A stretch of 64,000 bases of DNA. It comes from Thermohalobaculum sp963721105. Lineage in GTDB: Bacteria; Pseudomonadota; Alphaproteobacteria; Rhodobacterales; Rhodobacteraceae. The stretch is taken from assembly GCA_963721105.1 (NCBI GenBank), contig CAVRHY010000004.1, positions 310,001-374,000 on the forward strand, written 5' to 3'. Made by a program: the position numbers and the translations under genes. The notes beneath the pieces are model-generated. The model made no database searches and was not told where the DNA came from. It saw only the letters and a program-made list of their open reading frames with translations. This document shows, in pieces, positions 60,426-64,000 of the stretch (positions within the stretch are counted from its first letter, which is position 1; every line of letters starts with the position of its first letter).

Positions 60426-62699
60426 CTACTTGGACGTGGCGATGTAGACCCCGTCCCAGTCGGGCGGCGGCGGGTCGGCGCGGTACTGCGCGACGCGCTC
60501 GAGGAAGACCCGGGCGAAGGGGCGGGGATCGAAGATGCCGACGCGCGGCATCTCGGCGACCTCGGCAAAGGCCGCCTCGGCGGTGTCCCAGTCCTGCGCG
60601 AGATAGGCGAAGCGGGCGCCGGCGATGGCGCCCGCGACGTGCCCGTATTCGGGCGTGGCGGCCACCGCCTCGTCGCCGGCCACCGTGAAGATCGTCTCGG
60701 GCTGCGTCCGGCCCTTGACGGCCAGGTTGTCGATCTCGATGGCGGCATAGCCGGGCAGGCCGGCGGCGGTGCGCGCGCCGATCAGGTTGCCGACGCCGTA
60801 GGCCTTGGTCTGGCCTTCCAGCCGCGAGGCCAGGTTGACGCTGTCGCCGACGCAGGAATAGGCCAGCCGCTTGAGAGAGCCCATGTTGCCGACCGAGCAC
60901 TCGCCGGTGTTGAGGCCGACGCCGATCCCGATGTCGGGCAGGCCCATCGCGGAGAACTCCTCGTTCAGCTCTCGCATGATCGGGACGAAGGCCAGCATGG
61001 CGCGCACGGCGTGGATCTCGTGCCCCTCGGTGGCGCGCGGCGCGTTCCAGAAAGCCATCACGGCATCGCCCATGTACTTGTCGATGGTGCCCTGCTCGGC
61101 GATGATCGCGTCGGTCAGCGGCGTCAGCAGCTTGTTGATGAAGGTGATGACCTGCTGCGGCTCCATCTTCTCGGTGATGGTCGAGAAGCGGCGCACGTCC
61201 AGGAACATGATCGTCAGCACGCGCTGGGCGCCGCCGGGGGTGAGGTAGCGGTCGGGGTCGTCGATGATGTCCTGGATGACCTCGGGCGAGACGAAGTGCT
61301 CGAACTGCCGCGTCACCTCGCGCCGGCTGGCCTCGCTGGTGAAGTACTTGTAGCCCGAAAGGGCGAAATACGGCAGCGCGATGCCGAGCATCGGCGCGAC
61401 CGGGCTGAAAAGCATCGACTGATGGCTGAACGCCCACCAGCTGCCGGCCGCGACCCCGCCGACCGCAAGCAACATGGCGGCGAAGGCGACCAGCGGCATG
61501 CTCGCCGCCAGCAGGCCGATGACGGCCAGCGACAGGACCAGCATCAGCAGGCGCTCGACGCCGGTCGTCCAGTCGGGCCGGTTCAGGTAGGCGCCCTGCA
61601 GGACCTGCTCGACGATCTCGGCGTGGACGTGGACGCCCGAAATGCGGTCGGAGAGCGGCGTCGCCTTGACGTCGAAGAGCGAGGCCGCGCTCGCGCCGAC
61701 GAAGATGATCTTGCCGGCGACGTCCTGCTCGACCGCCGCCGGCAGGCCGGCGGGGTCCAGCAGCTTCCAGGCGGGGATGACGCGCTCGTCGCGCGCCGAC
61801 GAGTAGCGCACCCGCAGCGTGCCGTCGCGCTCGAGCGGCACGACCGCGCCGCCCACCTTCATGCTGACGATGCTGGGCGTGCCGTTGAAATCGGTCTCGC
61901 CGCTGCCCTGCGAGGTCTTGACGATGAACGAGGGCGCGCCCTGGGCGACGCGCAATGCCTCGATGGCAAGCGCCGGGTAGGGGCTGGGCTCGTCGCCGAT
62001 GGCGACGATCAGCGGCACGCGCCGGATGATGGTGCCCTCGTCCTTGGCCAGCACGACCGTGCCGACGCCGGATGCGCCCTTGGACAGCACCGGCAGGTTG
62101 ACGATGGCACCGCGAAACCATTCGATGGACGGCCGGATATCGCCGCCGCCGCCGCTGATCGCCATGCCGACGGGCTTTGGCGGAAGGCGGCCGCCGGTGG
62201 AGTCGTCGGTGGCGATCGCGCCCAGCACCACGGGCGTCTGCGAGATCATCCAGCCGAAGATCGCGTCATGATCGGGCAGCGCCTCCGAGCCATCGCCCGT
62301 CTGCCCCTTGTCGATCGAGGCGAACAGCCCGCCGTAATCGTCGCCGAAGCGCCGGAGCGCCTTGGCCAGCACGGCGGGCGAGGTGCGGTCCGGCTCGGCG
62401 AAGGTCATGTCGAAGGCGATCGAGGCGGCGCCGGCATTCGTCAGCCTTCGGATCATCTCGGCGAGGTAGGTGCGCGGCCAGGGCCACTGGCCGATCTGCC
62501 TGAGCAATTCCTCGTCGATGTCGACGACGCGAACCGGACTGTCCGGGTCGTAGGTGCGGGGCTGCCAGCGCTGGTACTGGTCGAAGACCGCCTCCTCGAT
62601 GGCGATCACCTGCGGCGGGCGCAGGTAGAACACCCAGAAGACGACCGCGAGCACGGCGAGGCCGAGTGCGAGCGAGGCCCAGTCGATCCGTCGTCTCAC
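60426..62699 (-). CDS. Class III nucleotide cyclase with CHASE2 sensor domain
   Basis: A 757-residue membrane cyclase. Membrane segment LALGLAVLAVVFWVFYL (about 10-26), periplasmic CHASE2 domain (about 35-355) with VRVVDIDEELLRQIGQWPWPR and IIFVGASAASLFDVKATPL, three more membrane segments (about 378-460), cyclase domain (about 500-670) with metal Asp in MFLDVRRFS, DKYMGDAVMAFW and SCVGDSVNLASRLE, then a short tetratricopeptide-like tail. GTG 62699 follows GGGGGAGA. CHASE2 ligands are unknown. All catalytic residues appear present. Confidence 0.92.
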   Translation of the reverse strand: MRRRIDWASLALGLAVLAVVFWVFYLRPPQVIAIEEAVFDQYQRWQPRTYDPDSPVRVVDIDEELLRQIGQWPWPRTYLAEMIRRLTNAGAASIAFDMTFAEPDRTSPAVLAKALRRFGDDYGGLFASIDKGQTGDGSEALPDHDAIFGWMISQTPVVLGAIATDDSTGGRLPPKPVGMAISGGGGDIRPSIEWFRGAIVNLPVLSKGASGVGTVVLAKDEGTIIRRVPLIVAIGDEPSPYPALAIEALRVAQGAPSFIVKTSQGSGETDFNGTPSIVSMKVGGAVVPLERDGTLRVRYSSARDERVIPAWKLLDPAGLPAAVEQDVAGKIIFVGASAASLFDVKATPLSDRISGVHVHAEIVEQVLQGAYLNRPDWTTGVERLLMLVLSLAVIGLLAASMPLVAFAAMLLAVGGVAAGSWWAFSHQSMLFSPVAPMLGIALPYFALSGYKYFTSEASRREVTRQFEHFVSPEVIQDIIDDPDRYLTPGGAQRVLTIMFLDVRRFSTITEKMEPQQVITFINKLLTPLTDAIIAEQGTIDKYMGDAVMAFWNAPRATEGHEIHAVRAMLAFVPIMRELNEEFSAMGLPDIGIGVGLNTGECSVGNMGSLKRLAYSCVGDSVNLASRLEGQTKAYGVGNLIGARTAAGLPGYAAIEIDNLAVKGRTQPETIFTVAGDEAVAATPEYGHVAGAIAGARFAYLAQDWDTAEAAFAEVAEMPRVGIFDPRPFARVFLERVAQYRADPPPPDWDGVYIATSK

Positions 62700-62949
62700 G
62701 CAGTCTCCCCCCGCGCGTTTGCGTGCCTGCCGCCCGACGACCGCCCGCCGGCAAGCGACCCTTCATCCGAGGCTGCGTCGCGACCGCCGGGCGCCCGGAC
62801 GGAGCACGTCGCGCCGCGGCGATGCCCGGCGGATACCGGGATAGCCGATCAACCGGGCGAGAAGAAGGTGTTGCCGAGGCGCGGGGCGGACCAGCGCGCG
62901 CGTTCATCCGCCTTGCACGGTTTGCGGGCGGTCACCTCCGCCTGAGCTG

Positions 62950-63996
62950 TCAGACGCACTCGTAGTCGAAGGCCGGTCCGCCGACGGAGCGGATCTCGTC
63001 CAGGTAGTTGGGGTTCAGGACCAGGATGCGGCTGCCCGGGGGGAGATCGGCCAACGCTTCCTCGGGCGACTGCACGCGCAGCCCGGTCGCAGCCAGGTAC
63101 CGGCCCTGCTTGGCCGGGTTGATGTCGATCACGCGATCGACGGGATTGCCGCTGCGCTCGCGCAGCAGGGCGAAGATGACGCCCTTCGACGCTCCGCCCC
63201 ACAGGACCGTGCGCTCCTCCGCCGAGCTCGACTGACGCGAGACGGCCTGCGTGAAATCGGCGGGGAAGGTGACGGCGTCCCGTTCGTCCCGGACCGGGCG
63301 GCGCAGGGTTGCGAGGTCGGCGACGATGGTCAGGTACTGGCCACCGAACCTCGGCTCGGCGTGGACGACGCGCCCGAACATGCGCCGGAAATCACCGATC
63401 CGGAAATAGTTCACGTGCTCGTAGAAGATGTCGAACCAGGCGCGGTGTTCGCAGATCCAGTCGAGGCAGGGGACCTCGATGTAGATTAGTCCGCGACCGC
63501 CGTTCGCGGCGGCCAGCCGGCCGAGAAAGCCGACCGGATCGGGGATGTGCTCCAGCACGTGGCGCAGGATCAGCCCCTCGCCGGTGATGCCCAGCCCTTC
63601 GCTGAAATATTCGCGCCGGACGCGCGGATTGTCGCCCTCGTAGGTCGGGTCGAACCCCGAGACGTCGACGCCGCGGTCCAGCAGCATCTCCAGGAACGTG
63701 CCCTTGCCGCAGCCGACCTCGACGAGGCGGTCCCGTCCCATCGTGCGCTCGACGAGGTCGGCGACGCCCTCGAGATGGCGCCTGAAGCTGGGGCTGAGCG
63801 CCTGTTCGTTCTGGTAGTCCGCGTCGTACTCCATCAGCTCCGGCCGGAAGGCCGCGTTGCGGACCAGGCCGGTATCCATGTCCTCGACAAGGCGGATGTC
63901 ACCGCGCGGGCAGCCGCGCGCCTCGTCGACGGAGTCGTACATCCGGTTCTGGAAGATCGGATAGGCATCCTGACGATAGAGGTCGCGGAGACTCAT
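62950..63996 (-). CDS. Class I SAM methyltransferase, C-methyltransferase-like layout
   Basis: A 348-residue enzyme. N-terminal segment NAAFRPELMEYDADYQNEQA is typical of sugar C-methyltransferase-like proteins but the usual Cys-rich zinc site is reduced to a lone CPRG. SAM motif I is LVEVGCGKGTFLEML (about 92-106), then GFDPTYEGD and ILRHVLEHIPDP. The C-terminal domain has VLWGGASKGVIFAL, DINPAKQGRYLAATG and RILVLNPNYLDEI, as in that family. Probable role in surface sugar modification (inference). ATG 63996 lies four bases from the window end, so its operon context is cut off. Confidence 0.85.
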   Translation of the reverse strand: MSLRDLYRQDAYPIFQNRMYDSVDEARGCPRGDIRLVEDMDTGLVRNAAFRPELMEYDADYQNEQALSPSFRRHLEGVADLVERTMGRDRLVEVGCGKGTFLEMLLDRGVDVSGFDPTYEGDNPRVRREYFSEGLGITGEGLILRHVLEHIPDPVGFLGRLAAANGGRGLIYIEVPCLDWICEHRAWFDIFYEHVNYFRIGDFRRMFGRVVHAEPRFGGQYLTIVADLATLRRPVRDERDAVTFPADFTQAVSRQSSSAEERTVLWGGASKGVIFALLRERSGNPVDRVIDINPAKQGRYLAATGLRVQSPEEALADLPPGSRILVLNPNYLDEIRSVGGPAFDYECV

Positions 63997-64000
63997 TCGG

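Noticed and set aside
60399..62945. Plus-strand frame of about 850 codons opposite the CHASE2 cyclase
   Set aside because: It is the shadow of the cyclase; Arg/Gly/Ala/Asp-rich with no recognisable domain.

Overview
The window is GC-rich (roughly 70 percent by eye) chromosomal DNA from an alphaproteobacterium, probably a Rhodospirillales-like lineage. The evidence is a complete alphaproteobacterial general stress response locus (phyR, nepR, ecfG, HisKA_2 kinase), the order rnd-kdsD-lptC-lptA-lptB-rpoN-hpf-ptsN, an hsp20-DUF1150 pair, and DUF1467, DUF2842 and DUF983 genes. I saw no phage, insertion sequence, CRISPR array or rRNA. One tRNA (Leu, anticodon CAG) is present.

Layout. 1-1623: end of pyrC, then pyrE. 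1924-2586: small heat-shock protein and DUF1150. 2891-9512 (minus): envelope and nitrogen block with RNase D, KdsD, LptC, LptA, LptB, sigma-54, HPF and PtsN. 9539-11549: tRNA-Leu, purA, DUF2842. 11654-16196: a long disordered protein, thiamine pyrophosphokinase and a GST. 16272-20510: Zn alcohol dehydrogenase, CreA, the scar of a second dehydrogenase, an SDR and a creatinase. 20942-23358: a phospholipase D family enzyme behind a Crp/Fnr regulator. 23804-29936: general stress response core followed by likely targets (CsbD, a small membrane protein, two secreted EF-hand proteins plus a decayed third, DUF1328). 30007-33217: translationally coupled ATP-grasp / esterase / ATP-grasp operon. 33801-36957: zinc uptake (znuA divergent from zur-znuC-znuB). 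37032-44762: orthocaspase, lipoprotein, nitroreductase, EI24 protein, extensin-like protein, DUF1467, methylmalonyl-CoA epimerase, 1-Cys peroxiredoxin, histidine phosphatase. 44851-57213: acyl-CoA and organic-acid catabolism (PrpF, ICL/PEPM lyase, two MBL hydrolases, two acyl-CoA ligases, three SDRs, MaoC, DsbA-fold isomerase). 57446-63996: two class III nucleotide cyclases, a CurA-type reductase and a methyltransferase.

How the genes work together. The most coherent regulatory unit is the stress locus. The phyR/nepR intergenic region is a 12-bp-arm inverted repeat that carries a perfect GGAAC-N16-CGTT promoter on each strand, and the same motif recurs exactly before DUF1328 and nearly so before csbD and the second EF-hand gene. 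The least explained unit is the ATP-grasp/esterase operon, which looks like a small peptide- or amide-forming pathway.

Caution. About fourteen otherwise well-conserved reading frames are broken by one- or two-base shifts, including rpoN, thiamine pyrophosphokinase, both ATP-grasp genes and znuA. The flanking frames keep family motifs on both sides, so I read most as indel errors in the sequence rather than real pseudogenes. Two features (an EF-hand remnant and a dehydrogenase scar) look genuinely decayed.
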